Assembly (NCBI GenBank): GCA_937927945.1
Contig: CALEYW010000089.1
Location: 17,623 to 81,622, forward strand
DNA from: an uncultured candidate division WPS-2 bacterium
GTDB lineage: Bacteria > Vulcanimicrobiota > Vulcanimicrobiia > Vulcanimicrobiales > Vulcanimicrobiaceae
Direction of reading: 5' to 3'
DNA: 64,000 nt
Under the pieces are notes generated by a model. The model had not been told where the DNA came from. It ran no database searches and worked only from the letters and a program-made list of their open reading frames with translations. Below, piece by piece: positions 47,565 to 55,343 of the stretch. The position numbers and the translations under genes were made by a program. Each line of letters opens with the position of its first letter. Position 1 is the stretch's first letter.

Positions 47565-49121
47565 TTAACTGCGTGCGAAGGTCGGGGTCGTGACGATACT
47601 GATGAGCGGCAGCGAAGACGCCTCTACACGTCTCTTCGGACGCCGAGCTCGTATGGTGAACGGCAGGACTGCTCGGGCATGGCTTCCACCATCGTGTCGT
47701 CTCGTGACATTCAAATCGTGTGTCAGCGACCTCACGATGAACAGTCCGCGGCCGGACTGGCTCAGGATGTCCATCGGCAGGCGCGCGCTATAGGTGAATC
47801 CAGGACCGCGATCGAGGGCGTGAAGAACCGGCGCATCACCGCTCATATCGAGCGCGAACTCCACGTCGTCACCTCCGTGGCGAACGACGTTGCCGAGAAG
47901 CTCGCTGAATACGAGCTCGGAGATGCTCGTATCCGCTTCCGTTGCCCCGTATTCATGGAGCACGCGAACGATGCCTCGGCGCGCTTCGGTCGCGGCGCTC
48001 CAATCCTGCACCGCAAAAGCCCAACGAGCGTCCCGCTGCAGCGAGCCGGCGGGTCGCGTCACCGCAACCGACGCGCTTTCGATGCGAATCGTGAGAATTG
48101 CAACGTCGTCCAGCACTTCTTCGAGGACGTGATCGCTTATCGCCGCTGCCGGATTTTCAGCGTTCCAGACCTCTGCGCTTTGCAGCGCCTGCCGCACCCG
48201 CTCCTCCCCGACCTCGATGTCGCGCGTTGCTTCTATCAGCCCGTCGGTGTAGAGCACGATCAACGAGGAATCCTCGAGGATCATCGTTTGAGGAGCTTCC
48301 GATTCGTACGTTTGTATCGAGCGGAGTCCGAGCGGCAAGCCACTGCCGCAAAGTGCGGTAATTTCACCGGACGCCGAGCGAAGCAGCGGTGGCGGATGGC
48401 CGGCCGATGCGTACGTGAGGGTAAGAGTGATCGGATCGAGGATTCCGACGAAGGCCGTTACGATGCGGTCGGGTTGTTCCGAGCGCAATGCACGGTCGAC
48501 TGCATCGAGAATCTCGATCGGCTCGGCCAGAATTTGGGCTGCCCCTCGAAGGGCTTGACGAACTGCGCCCATCGTGACCGCGGCCAACAGGCCGCTTCCC
48601 ATGACATCCCCGATGGAGAGAACGATTCGTCCGTCGTCAAGACGGAATGCATCGTACCAATCGCCACCGACGAGCGCTTCCGCTTTCGCCGCCCGATATA
48701 TTGCACTGAACTGCATTCCGGGAACGACGGGCGTCCGGCTAGGGAGTGCCGCTTCCTGAAATGCTGCCGACGCGCGGTGTTCGCGCTCGATCTCCCGCTT
48801 GAGATACTCCTGCGCCACATTCGTTCGGGCAAGCTCGACGAGGGCTTCGTGTCGGGCGACGTCATCGCGTTCGATCGTGCGTTCGGCCAGGCGCTGCTTG
48901 AGTTCCGCATTGGTCCGTGCAAGCTCGACGAGAGCTTCGTCGCGGGCGACGTCATCGCGTTCGATCGTGCGAGCGGCCAGACGCTGCTCGAGTTCCGCAT
49001 TGGTTCGCGCAAGCTCCGCGATCACTCGACCGCGCGCGGTGAAATCGCGCCACGCATAGACGATCACCGCAACGACGCACAAGCCGAACCCGAGGGATGC
49101 GATGAACGGCGCTGTCAACAC
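47565..49121 (-). CDS. SpoIIE-type PP2C phosphatase with anti-sigma HATPase domain
   Basis: 518 residues starting at GTG. Order: one N-terminal membrane segment (about 3-25), a coiled coil built of 30-residue repeats (about 33-105), a PP2C/SpoIIE phosphatase domain (about 130-350, VGGDWYDAF, LSIGDVMGSGLLAA, YTDGLIEA) and a C-terminal HATPase_c domain like SpoIIAB/RsbW (about 385-495, ELVFSELLGNVVRHGG, DRGPGFTYSA, GRGLFIVRSL). Fusion of the phosphatase that reactivates an anti-anti-sigma factor with the kinase that inactivates it suggests a one-protein partner switch. No sigma or STAS gene is adjacent. Confidence 0.92.
   Translation of the reverse strand: MLTAPFIASLGFGLCVVAVIVYAWRDFTARGRVIAELARTNAELEQRLAARTIERDDVARDEALVELARTNAELKQRLAERTIERDDVARHEALVELARTNVAQEYLKREIEREHRASAAFQEAALPSRTPVVPGMQFSAIYRAAKAEALVGGDWYDAFRLDDGRIVLSIGDVMGSGLLAAVTMGAVRQALRGAAQILAEPIEILDAVDRALRSEQPDRIVTAFVGILDPITLTLTYASAGHPPPLLRSASGEITALCGSGLPLGLRSIQTYESEAPQTMILEDSSLIVLYTDGLIEATRDIEVGEERVRQALQSAEVWNAENPAAAISDHVLEEVLDDVAILTIRIESASVAVTRPAGSLQRDARWAFAVQDWSAATEARRGIVRVLHEYGATEADTSISELVFSELLGNVVRHGGDDVEFALDMSGDAPVLHALDRGPGFTYSARLPMDILSQSGRGLFIVRSLTHDLNVTRRHDGGSHARAVLPFTIRARRPKRRVEASSLPLISIVTTPTFARS
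48831..49010 (-). repeat. 90-bp tandem repeat encoding a coiled-coil unit
   Basis: Two near-identical 90-base units (48831-48920 and 48921-49010) with partial copies at the flanks, encoding 30-residue units ELARTNAELxQRLAxRTIER plus DDVARxEALV. Length keeps the frame, so unit number could vary between strains without breaking the protein. Confidence 0.9.
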
Positions 49122-49207
49122 ATGTCCGTCAATTGCATTCGGCGCCCTATTCCCACTATTTCAAAACCTAAACACGGTAGCCAGAATTTTTCTCCCAAGC
49201 CCCGGGC

Positions 49208-49248
49208 TTGACGAGAAACGGTTTCCGGGTGTATACAACCAATAGGTT
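49208..49248 (+). promoter_or_regulatory. Promoter and operator of the arsR-SRPBCC pair
   Basis: TTGACG (49208-49213) and TATACA (49232-49237) are 18 bases apart, a good sigma-70-type promoter. An inverted repeat AACC-AATA-GGTT (49237-49248) abuts the ATG, followed by a related AACCGAATAGTT. This fits an autoregulatory ArsR operator overlapping a start close to the initiation codon. Confidence 0.6.
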
Positions 49249-49623
49249 ATGCAACCGAATAGTTATAAAAGCCAGGCCGCCGATCGACTTGATGCGACGT
49301 TCGCGGCGCTCGCTGACCCTACGCGCCGGGCGCTCCTGGCGCGGCTGGCGTCGGGTGAGGCCTCGGTGACGGAGCTCGCCGCGCCGTTCGCGATGAGTCA
49401 GGCGGCAATATCCAAGCACCTCAAGGTGCTGGAGCGCGCCGGCCTGGTTTCGCGCGGACGCGACGCGCAACGGCGGCCGCGCCGGGTCGAGGCCAAGCCT
49501 CTTGACGAGGCGACCGAATGGATCGAAAGCTACCGTCGGTCCTTGGAGCGCAGCTTCATGCGCCTCGATGCCCTGCTCGACGACCTGCAGACCCCGAAGA
49601 AACGTCGACCCACAAAGCGATAG
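49249..49623 (+). CDS. ArsR-family winged-helix regulator
   Basis: 124 residues. Winged helix with ALADPTRRALLARLASGE, VTELAAPFAMSQAAISKHL (recognition helix) and VLERAGLVSRGRD. No metal-binding ELCVCDL motif, so it probably does not sense arsenite. It is of the group that pairs with an AHSA1/SRPBCC gene, which follows 12 bases later. It probably represses its own promoter. Confidence 0.93.
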   Translation: MQPNSYKSQAADRLDATFAALADPTRRALLARLASGEASVTELAAPFAMSQAAISKHLKVLERAGLVSRGRDAQRRPRRVEAKPLDEATEWIESYRRSLERSFMRLDALLDDLQTPKKRRPTKR

Positions 49624-49635
49624 AGGAGATCACCG

Positions 49636-50112
49636 ATGTTGAACACCGGAACCTTGAAAGTGACGACACCGAGCGACCGCGAGATCCTACTGACACGCGT
49701 CTTCGACGCGCCGCGCAGCCTCGTCTTCGACGCGATGACGAAGCCCGAGCTGCTCAAGCGTTGGTATGGCTGCGACGGTTCATCGCTGGTGATCTGTGAG
49801 GTCGACCTGCGAGTTGGCGGCACATGGCGCCACGTGCTGCGTAATCCCGACGGAACCGAAATGGGAATGCGCGGGGTTTATCGCGAGATCGCGCGGCCGG
49901 AGCGTCTCGTCTCCACCGAATCGTTCGACGATTTCCCGGGTGAAGCGCTGGCGACATTGGTCTTTGTCGAGGACGCCGGAAGAACGACGTTCACGAACAC
50001 GTTGCTGTACCCGTCGCAGCAGATCCGCGACGCGGTAATCCAGTCCGGCATGGAGCACGGCGCGGCAGAGGGCTTCGACAGGCTCGCGGAAGTTCTAGCG
50101 CAGGCCGCCTGA
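49636..50112 (+). CDS. SRPBCC/AHSA1-family protein
   Basis: 158 residues of the helix-grip fold: REILLTRVFDAPRSLVFDAM, then KRWYGCDG, VDLRVGGTWRHVLRNPDG and the C-terminal helix EGFDRLAEVL. These proteins bind small hydrophobic ligands or resemble the Hsp90 activator. It is co-transcribed with the ArsR regulator, which may respond to a ligand this protein handles. GGAGA precedes the ATG. Confidence 0.92.
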   Translation: MLNTGTLKVTTPSDREILLTRVFDAPRSLVFDAMTKPELLKRWYGCDGSSLVICEVDLRVGGTWRHVLRNPDGTEMGMRGVYREIARPERLVSTESFDDFPGEALATLVFVEDAGRTTFTNTLLYPSQQIRDAVIQSGMEHGAAEGFDRLAEVLAQAA

Positions 50113-50403
50113 CGATTCACGTCGCGCCGCCGATATCTCTGCGCGGATCTGCGTGACCCCGAGCCGGCACTCGGAGAGCATCGCGGCGGAACCCGCAACG
50201 AGCAGCGCCATCCCGACCGTGGTGACGCCCACCGGGAGCCACCAGAACGCGTCACCGGTGGCGTGGTCGACTGCGATCACGAAGCCCGCGACCACGAAGA
50301 AGATGACGGCGGCAAAGAACAACCGCAGGGCGCGCGCCATGATGAGGAGTGCCGGCGTCACCATCGCGGCGATGACCGCCTGCGCGGTCGAGAATCCGCC
50401 CAT
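50095..50403 (-). CDS. Shortened DUF2721-like membrane protein
   Basis: 102 residues. The opening (STAQAVIAAMVTPALLIMA) and the end (LLVAGSAAMLSECRLGVTQI) match the start and the end of DUF2721 proteins, but the middle is only about 45 residues with two hydrophobic segments, so the usual central 50-60 residues seem missing. Either a short variant or an internally deleted relic. Its end overlaps the SRPBCC gene by 18 bases, convergently. Confidence 0.5.
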   Translation of the reverse strand: MGGFSTAQAVIAAMVTPALLIMARALRLFFAAVIFFVVAGFVIAVDHATGDAFWWLPVGVTTVGMALLVAGSAAMLSECRLGVTQIRAEISAARRESSGGLR

Positions 50404-50405
50404 GG

Positions 50406-50966
50406 TCAGCCGCCCAATGCTTCGTAAACGATCCCGAGCGTCGTGCCTCCGAGTTCCGTGGTGAAGTCCCCGGTCAGTTCCGCAGCGAACGTCACCGCCG
50501 AGGTCGTAACACCTCCTGCGGCAACGATCCGTCTCCACGCCGCGTCCTCCGTGCGCGCATCGACGCCGCCGCACGCATCGACCGCGACGTGCACATCATA
50601 CCCCGCCGCTAGAGCGTCGAGAGCAGTGCGTTGGACGACGATTTCCGTCGCCACGCCGGACAGCACCAAGACGCGACGCCCGCTCGCTCGAAGATGCTCG
50701 ACCAGGGCTGAGTCCGCAAAGGCCGACGTTTGTGTCCGCATGCGAGGCTCGGAACTGCCGAGCGCCTCGAGGACGGCCTGCATGTAGGGCCCACCCGGCG
50801 GAACAGCGGAGAGGTAGTGCGGTAAGTCATGCAGTGCGGCAAGCTTCGCGAGCGCTCGGGCGGTGCGGCGGAGCCGCTCGGGCGTGAGCGTGCGACTGTT
50901 CTTCACAATCTCGTCTTGCAGATCGAGGAACAGGACGGCGGCATTCTCGCGGGTTACAGAAGTCAC
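50406..50966 (-). CDS. Isochorismatase-fold hydrolase without the usual cysteine
   Basis: 186 residues from the GTG at 50966, chosen because GGAGG lies about nine bases before it. The fold is clear: AAVLFLDLQDEIV (catalytic Asp), YLSAVPPGG, LVLSGVATEIVVQRTALDAL and VAVDACGG. Where cysteine hydrolases carry the nucleophile (GVxTExCV) this protein has Val (ATEIVV). Without it, it cannot work as a standard amidohydrolase; a subgroup with this change seems to exist. It overlaps nothing and starts divergently from the pyruvate oxidase fragment. Confidence 0.85.
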   Translation of the reverse strand: MTSVTRENAAVLFLDLQDEIVKNSRTLTPERLRRTARALAKLAALHDLPHYLSAVPPGGPYMQAVLEALGSSEPRMRTQTSAFADSALVEHLRASGRRVLVLSGVATEIVVQRTALDALAAGYDVHVAVDACGGVDARTEDAAWRRIVAAGGVTTSAVTFAAELTGDFTTELGGTTLGIVYEALGG

Positions 50967-51099
50967 GACGTCGCCTCCAAGCAGAATGGAATACTCGGTT
51001 GAAGAGCCTGCCACACGTAGGGCAGGTGCTTAGGCGGCGCGCCTTTTGCTTGATCGCGCGGAGGCCCTGCGGCCAAGTGTATCTCGAGGAGTTCTTTCG

Positions 51100-51310
51100 C
51101 TCGTGCCTGCTCGGGTCGTTCAATCACGGCTCGATGGCAAACGCGCTTCCTCAAGCGATCGGCGCTCAGCTCACTTATCCGGAACGCCAAGGAGCGGCGT
51201 TGTCGGGTGACGGTGGCCTGGCGATGCTGATGGGGGATCTGCTGTCCCTACGGCAACTCGATCTCCCCGTCAAGATCGTCGTTTTTAAGAACAACGCTCT
51301 CGGGTCGCGC
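51100..51310 (+). pseudogene. Fragment of a PoxB-type ThDP enzyme (pyruvate oxidase/dehydrogenase)
   Basis: About 65 residues match the ThDP-binding domain: LLGSFNHGSMANALPQAIGA, ALSGDGGLAMLMGDLLSL and VKIVVFKNNALG, with the GDG...NN motif. Both ends stop matching abruptly: upstream reads unlike the family and downstream the frame continues as unrelated residues to 51385. A remnant of a roughly 570-residue enzyme. Confidence 0.8.
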
Positions 51311-51348
51311 ACGACAGTGGTGTCGGTCGAAGCCCACCGCTCAGCGTG

Positions 51349-51786
51349 CTATTTCGTCGGTGCGAGGTCGCCGCAGGCGACGTAGGTTCCGACAGCCGAC
51401 GTCGACTGATGCACGTTGATCGCGTAGACGCCGCTCTGGAGTAATGCGATCGTCACCTTCGGAACGGTCGTCGACGATGCGCCGGCGGTAACGGTCTTCA
51501 GCGGATACTTCACACCGCCGAGCTTCGCGCAGCTGCCGTCGTGGATGTGTACCGGCTGCGGCCCCGCCGCGTTGCCGCCGGTGAGGTTCAGCACGACGAC
51601 GACGCCGTCGGGCGTGTCTTGCAACGTCGCGGTACCGGTCTCACCGGAGCCGTTCTGCGCGTTGAGCGGGACGATGACAGGCGCGCCGCTTGTTGCCGGT
51701 GCCGGGGCCGGTGATTGCGCGAGCGAAGGGATGCTTGCGAGCAGGATCGCGGAGGCAATCGCCGCGATCGAGAGGAGATGCTTCAT
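51349..51786 (-). CDS. Secreted Cu/Zn-superoxide-dismutase-like beta protein
   Basis: 145 residues behind AGGAG eight bases before the ATG. Signal peptide about 1-23 (AAIASAILLASIPSLAQ). The mature part has the Greek-key pattern of CuZn-SOD/CHRD-like proteins: GSGETGTATLQDTPDGVVVV, PQPVHIHDGSC, YAINVHQS and a C-terminal VACGDL. Histidines of HIHDG and VHQS resemble metal ligands but the set is incomplete, so superoxide dismutation is doubtful. Confidence 0.75.
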   Translation of the reverse strand: MKHLLSIAAIASAILLASIPSLAQSPAPAPATSGAPVIVPLNAQNGSGETGTATLQDTPDGVVVVLNLTGGNAAGPQPVHIHDGSCAKLGGVKYPLKTVTAGASSTTVPKVTIALLQSGVYAINVHQSTSAVGTYVACGDLAPTK

Positions 51787-52043
51787 CGAATGCTCCTGCG
51801 TGGGCGAGAGTACGACGCCGATTCGTCCGCGCGTTGCGCGGGCCTGCGTCGGGTACCGCGCCGGCTCACCCGTTCGACCGATGCGATCCATCGATTTCGA
51901 GCGGGCAACCGGCCTCCAGCCGTCATCCGGCGCAGCTTGCTGAGCGTCGCGATTTGCTCGTTCCATCGCGCGCTGACCATCCGCTGGAACGCTGAACGCG
52001 TCCTCGCGCATCTTCGCGCGTCGACGGCGGTGAGCGCGGGTGA
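51787..52043. other. Upstream gap before the TetR relic
   Basis: About 260 bases with no credible gene; likely holds the promoter of the secreted protein and degraded sequence before the TetR relic. No repeats seen. Confidence 0.2.
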
Positions 52044-52240
52044 AGTGATGGCGAACTTCGTCGCGACGTGGCCGAACAACTCGCAGCGCCGGGGGTGCCG
52101 GCTCAGCGCGCTGGGACGATCGCGCTCGCAATGCCCGCCGGTATAGAAGGCGCGCTCACTCTCTGCCGCGCTGCAATGGGACGATGTACGACGTATGAAA
52201 ACATCCACCATCTGGGTGACTTGTCGCGATTGCGATGGAT
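52044..52240 (+). pseudogene. C-terminal remnant of a TetR regulator (LmrA/YxaF-type)
   Basis: A frame reads LRRDVAEQLAAPGVPAQRAG, then AGIEGALTLCRAA, which matches the ligand-domain end of LmrA/YxaF-type TetR proteins (where IEGALVLCRA is conserved). No helix-turn-helix precedes it: a stop lies just upstream at 52041-52043. The frame runs on without a break into the GlcG-type gene, but that gene has its own start. Confidence 0.45.
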
Positions 52241-52301
52241 CCTCTATTCTGATACTGGTCGAGACGAGATCGTTCTAAAGAAATCCTGGTTGGATGAGGC
52301 T

Positions 52302-52715
52302 ATGATAACGAAGGAAGCTACGGTCACACTGGAAGATGCACGCGGAGTTATTGCTGCGGGTGAAAAGAAAGCGCTCGAGATCGGCCAGCCGATGAACATC
52401 GCCCTCGTCGATGCCGGCGGCAACCTCCAGGCGCACGCTCGTATGGACGGCGCGTGGATCGGGAGCATCGACATTTCCATCAACAAAGCATTCACCTCGC
52501 GCGCATTTGATATCGAGACGAAGGCCCTCGGTGAATCTTCACAACCAGGCGGACAATTTTACGGTATCGATGCGTCAAATCACGGGCGCGTAATGATTTT
52601 TGCCGGTGGCGTTCCTCTTAAGCGCGCCGGCAAGGTTGTCGGCGCCGTTGGAGTCAGCGGCGGCGCGGGAACGCAGGATCAAGCCGTTGCGGAGGCAGCG
52701 GCCGCCGCATTCTAG
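52302..52715 (+). CDS. GlcG/HbpS-type heme-binding protein (DUF336)
   Basis: 137 residues from the ATG at 52302 with GGATGAGG close before it. Hallmarks: ARGVIAAGEKKALEIGQPMN, ALVDAGGNLQAHARMDGA, AGGVPLKRAGKVVGAVGVSG and GTQDQAVAEAA. The family forms oligomers that bind or degrade heme or respond to oxidants. The base composition is less GC-rich than neighbours, suggesting recent transfer together with the adjoining formaldehyde dehydrogenase relic. Confidence 0.9.
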   Translation: MITKEATVTLEDARGVIAAGEKKALEIGQPMNIALVDAGGNLQAHARMDGAWIGSIDISINKAFTSRAFDIETKALGESSQPGGQFYGIDASNHGRVMIFAGGVPLKRAGKVVGAVGVSGGAGTQDQAVAEAAAAAF

Positions 52716-52729
52716 GCCGCAATCGATAG

Positions 52730-53932
52730 GCAAAACACCCGAAGGGTCCCAAAGAGAATCGCGGCGTCGTATATCTTGGACCGGAGAAAGTTGCGGTTCA
52801 GGAGATCGATTTCCCGAAGCTTGAGCACGAGCATCACAAGCTTCCGCACGCCGTCATCTTGAAGATCGTGTCCACGAACATCTGTGGCAGCGACCAACAC
52901 ATGGCTCGTGGCAGAACGACCGCGCCCAGAGACATGGTCCTTGGCCACGAGATCTCAGGGGAAGTTATTGAGAAAGGGGACGACGTCGAATTCATCAATG
53001 TGGGCGACCTCGTTTCCGTGCCGTTCAACGTGGCATGCGGACGCTGCCGCAACTGTAAAGAACGCCACACCGATGTTTGCCTAAACGTGAACCCTACCCG
53101 TCCAGGAGGAGCCTACGGGTACGTCGATCTCGGCGGCTGGACCGGCGGACAGGCAAACTATGTAATGGTCCCGTACGCCGACTTCAATCTTTTGAAGTTT
53201 CCCGACAAAGATCAGGCGATGAAAAAGATCCTCGATCTGACCTGTCTTACGGACATTCTTCCGACAGGTTACCACGGCGCCGTGAGCGCCGGAGTCGGAA
53301 CCGGCTCGACCGTATACATCGCCGGAGCCGGACCCGTAGGGCTTGCAGCGGCCGGAGCATCTCAGTTGCTCGGCGCCGCATGCATCATTGTCGGCGATCT
53401 GAACAAGGAGCGTCTCACCCACGCAAAGCGCTTTGGATTCGAAACGATCGACCTTTCAGTTGACGCACCTATACCAGACCAACTCCACCAAATTGTCGGT
53501 GTTCCCGAAGTAGATGCCGCTATTGACTGTGTAGGCTTTGAGGCGCACGGAAGCGGCGGCGAAGCGCAGCCTGCTGTCGTGCTGAATACAGCCATGGACG
53601 TCACTCGTGCGGGTGGCGCGATCGGCATTCCTGGCTCTATGTTAGGGAGGACCCTGGGGCGTCCACGGAAGCCGCCAAGCACGGCAATCTCACCTTGCGT
53701 TTTGGTCTCGGCTGGGCAAAATCGCTCTCGTTCCACACCGGTCAGACACCCGTGATGAAGTACAATCGTGAGTTGATGAATGGCAATCCTGTACGATCGT
53801 ATTCACATCGCCGATATCGTAGGAGTGCAGGTCATCACGTTGGACCAGGCGCCCGACGGTTATGCCCAGTTCGATCGCGGCGCCCCGCACAAGTACGTCA
53901 TCGATCCAAACGGCAGCTTTTCACATAACTAA
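52730..53932 (+). pseudogene. fdhA: Glutathione-independent formaldehyde dehydrogenase, no start codon and two frameshifts
   Basis: Almost the full length (about 400 codons) of the zinc MDR enzyme of the Pseudomonas putida type: ENRGVVYLGPEKVAVQEIDF, KIVSTNICGSDQHMARGRTT, GHEISGEVIEKG, the structural-zinc cysteines CGRCRNCKERHTDVC, AGAGPVGLAAAGASQLLG and, at the end, GVQVITLDQAPDGYAQFDRG. A stop lies just upstream (52727) and there is no ATG/GTG/TTG before the homologous N-terminus. Single-base shifts occur near 53634 and 53785. If intact it would oxidise formaldehyde to formate with NAD. Lower GC than the surroundings. Confidence 0.85.
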
Positions 53933-54015
53933 AGTCAGGCTCCGACGCGATCGGCCGCGCGATCCGTTACCGTCAGTGTTTGCTGGGTGATGCGATGATA
54001 TGTGGAGGACGTTCG

Positions 54016-54291
54016 TCAGCCCGGCGCCAGGATACGGTCAAATGACGACCGATGTCTGAACGCGACGAGGGTCCAAAGGATGGCGACCAGTACCGCCATA
54101 GGAAACCCCCTGGGCGCCATGAACGCATGGAAGCAGAGGATGTTGACGATGACGGGAGCGAGCACGACGAGCGCGAGCGGCACGTAACTGTTGATCAGAA
54201 GGAGGATGCCCCCGACGACCTGCACGGCAAAGATGACGACGACGTAGTGCGAGACCGCAAGCGCGCCGATGAACTCGACAGCATCGCAAGA
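54016..54291 (-). pseudogene. 5'-truncated DoxX-family membrane protein
   Basis: The frame has the C-terminal part of a DoxX-like protein: EFIGALAVSHYVVVIFAVQV, VGGILLLINSYVPLALV, VNILCFHAFMAP and VAILWTLVAFRHRSSF. A stop codon a few residues upstream and absence of the first membrane helix show that the 5' third is gone. The first usual start (GTG at 54225) would give only 69 residues. Confidence 0.6.
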
Positions 54292-54451
54292 TCAGGCTTT
54301 CGCGAATGGCCAACGGGACCGGCTCGGCCTTGACACGTGGCCGCGCGGATTGCCGTCGCATGGCGGCGCACAGGGACGGCGCCCTCACGAGTTCCTACAA
54401 CGCGGAGAGCTGTGAGCGGGATCCACGCGATTCGTCAGCAACACTGCTACG

Positions 54452-55252
54452 GTGGTCATCCACCTCATTGACGGCACCTACGAGCTGTTTCGCCACTATT
54501 ACGCGCTACCGTCCGCGCTTGACGCAGACGGCCGGGAGGTCGCTGCCGTCCGCGGCGTGGTCGCGTCGATCCGCGGCTTGCTGCGGGATGGTGCGACGCA
54601 TATCGGCGTCGCCACCGATCACGTGATCGAGTCGTTCCGCAACGGCCTATGGGCAGGATACAAGACGGGCGAGGGCATCGATCCCGACCTTTTCGCACAG
54701 TTCCCCCTGCTCGAAGAAGCGCTCGTCACCGCCGGGATCGCCGTGTGGCCGATGGTCGAATTCGAAGCGGACGACGCTCTGGCGGCAGCGGCGGCAGCCG
54801 CCGCCGCCGATCCGCGCGTCGAGCGCGTGATCATTTGTACGCCGGATAAAGACCTCGCACAGTGTGTGCGCGGCTCGCGCGTCGTGCAGCTCAATCGTCG
54901 CACGCGCACAATCTTTGACGAAGCCGGAATCGTCGCGAAGTTCGGCGTTCCGCCGGAGAGCATTCCCGACTACTTGGCGCTGGTCGGCGATGCGGCGGAT
55001 GGCTTTCCGGGGTTGGCGGGCTGGGGTGCGAAATCGACCGCGACCGTCCTCGCCCAATATGGGCACCTCGAAGCCATCCCGGCCGACTCGCGCGACTGGA
55101 ACGTCAGCGTTGCGAATCCCGGCAAGCTGGCGCAGATATTGCAGCGCGACCGTGACCGCGCGCTGCTCTTTCGGAAACTCGCGACACTCCGCACCGATAT
55201 TGCGTTGTTCGACGACGTAGAATCACTTCGCTGGAACGGTCAAAGCCACTAG
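54452..55252 (+). CDS. 5'-3' exonuclease (FEN/PIN-type, polymerase-I exonuclease domain)
   Basis: 266 residues from GTG. PIN-like nuclease core with acidic clusters: LIDGTYELFRHYYAL, FEADDALAAAAA and IICTPDKDLAQCV, followed by the helix-3-turn-helix DNA-binding motif (PDYLALVGDAADGFPGLAG, then WGAKSTATVLAQYG). It resembles the free-standing 5'-nuclease domain of DNA polymerase I, removing RNA primers and flaps. No polymerase domain follows. Confidence 0.9.
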   Translation: MVIHLIDGTYELFRHYYALPSALDADGREVAAVRGVVASIRGLLRDGATHIGVATDHVIESFRNGLWAGYKTGEGIDPDLFAQFPLLEEALVTAGIAVWPMVEFEADDALAAAAAAAAADPRVERVIICTPDKDLAQCVRGSRVVQLNRRTRTIFDEAGIVAKFGVPPESIPDYLALVGDAADGFPGLAGWGAKSTATVLAQYGHLEAIPADSRDWNVSVANPGKLAQILQRDRDRALLFRKLATLRTDIALFDDVESLRWNGQSH

Positions 55253-55343
55253 TTGCGATTTCGTCACGGCGACGGGCTCGACATCATCGAGATGTTCGCG
55301 CAACGTTAAGGTAAGGAATGTCTTAACCGACTATGCATTTGTG

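Noticed and set aside
52859..53755. A 298-codon alcohol dehydrogenase starting at TTG 52859
   Set aside because: True homology extends about 40 residues upstream and continues past 53755 in other frames, so this open frame is only the middle of a broken formaldehyde dehydrogenase.
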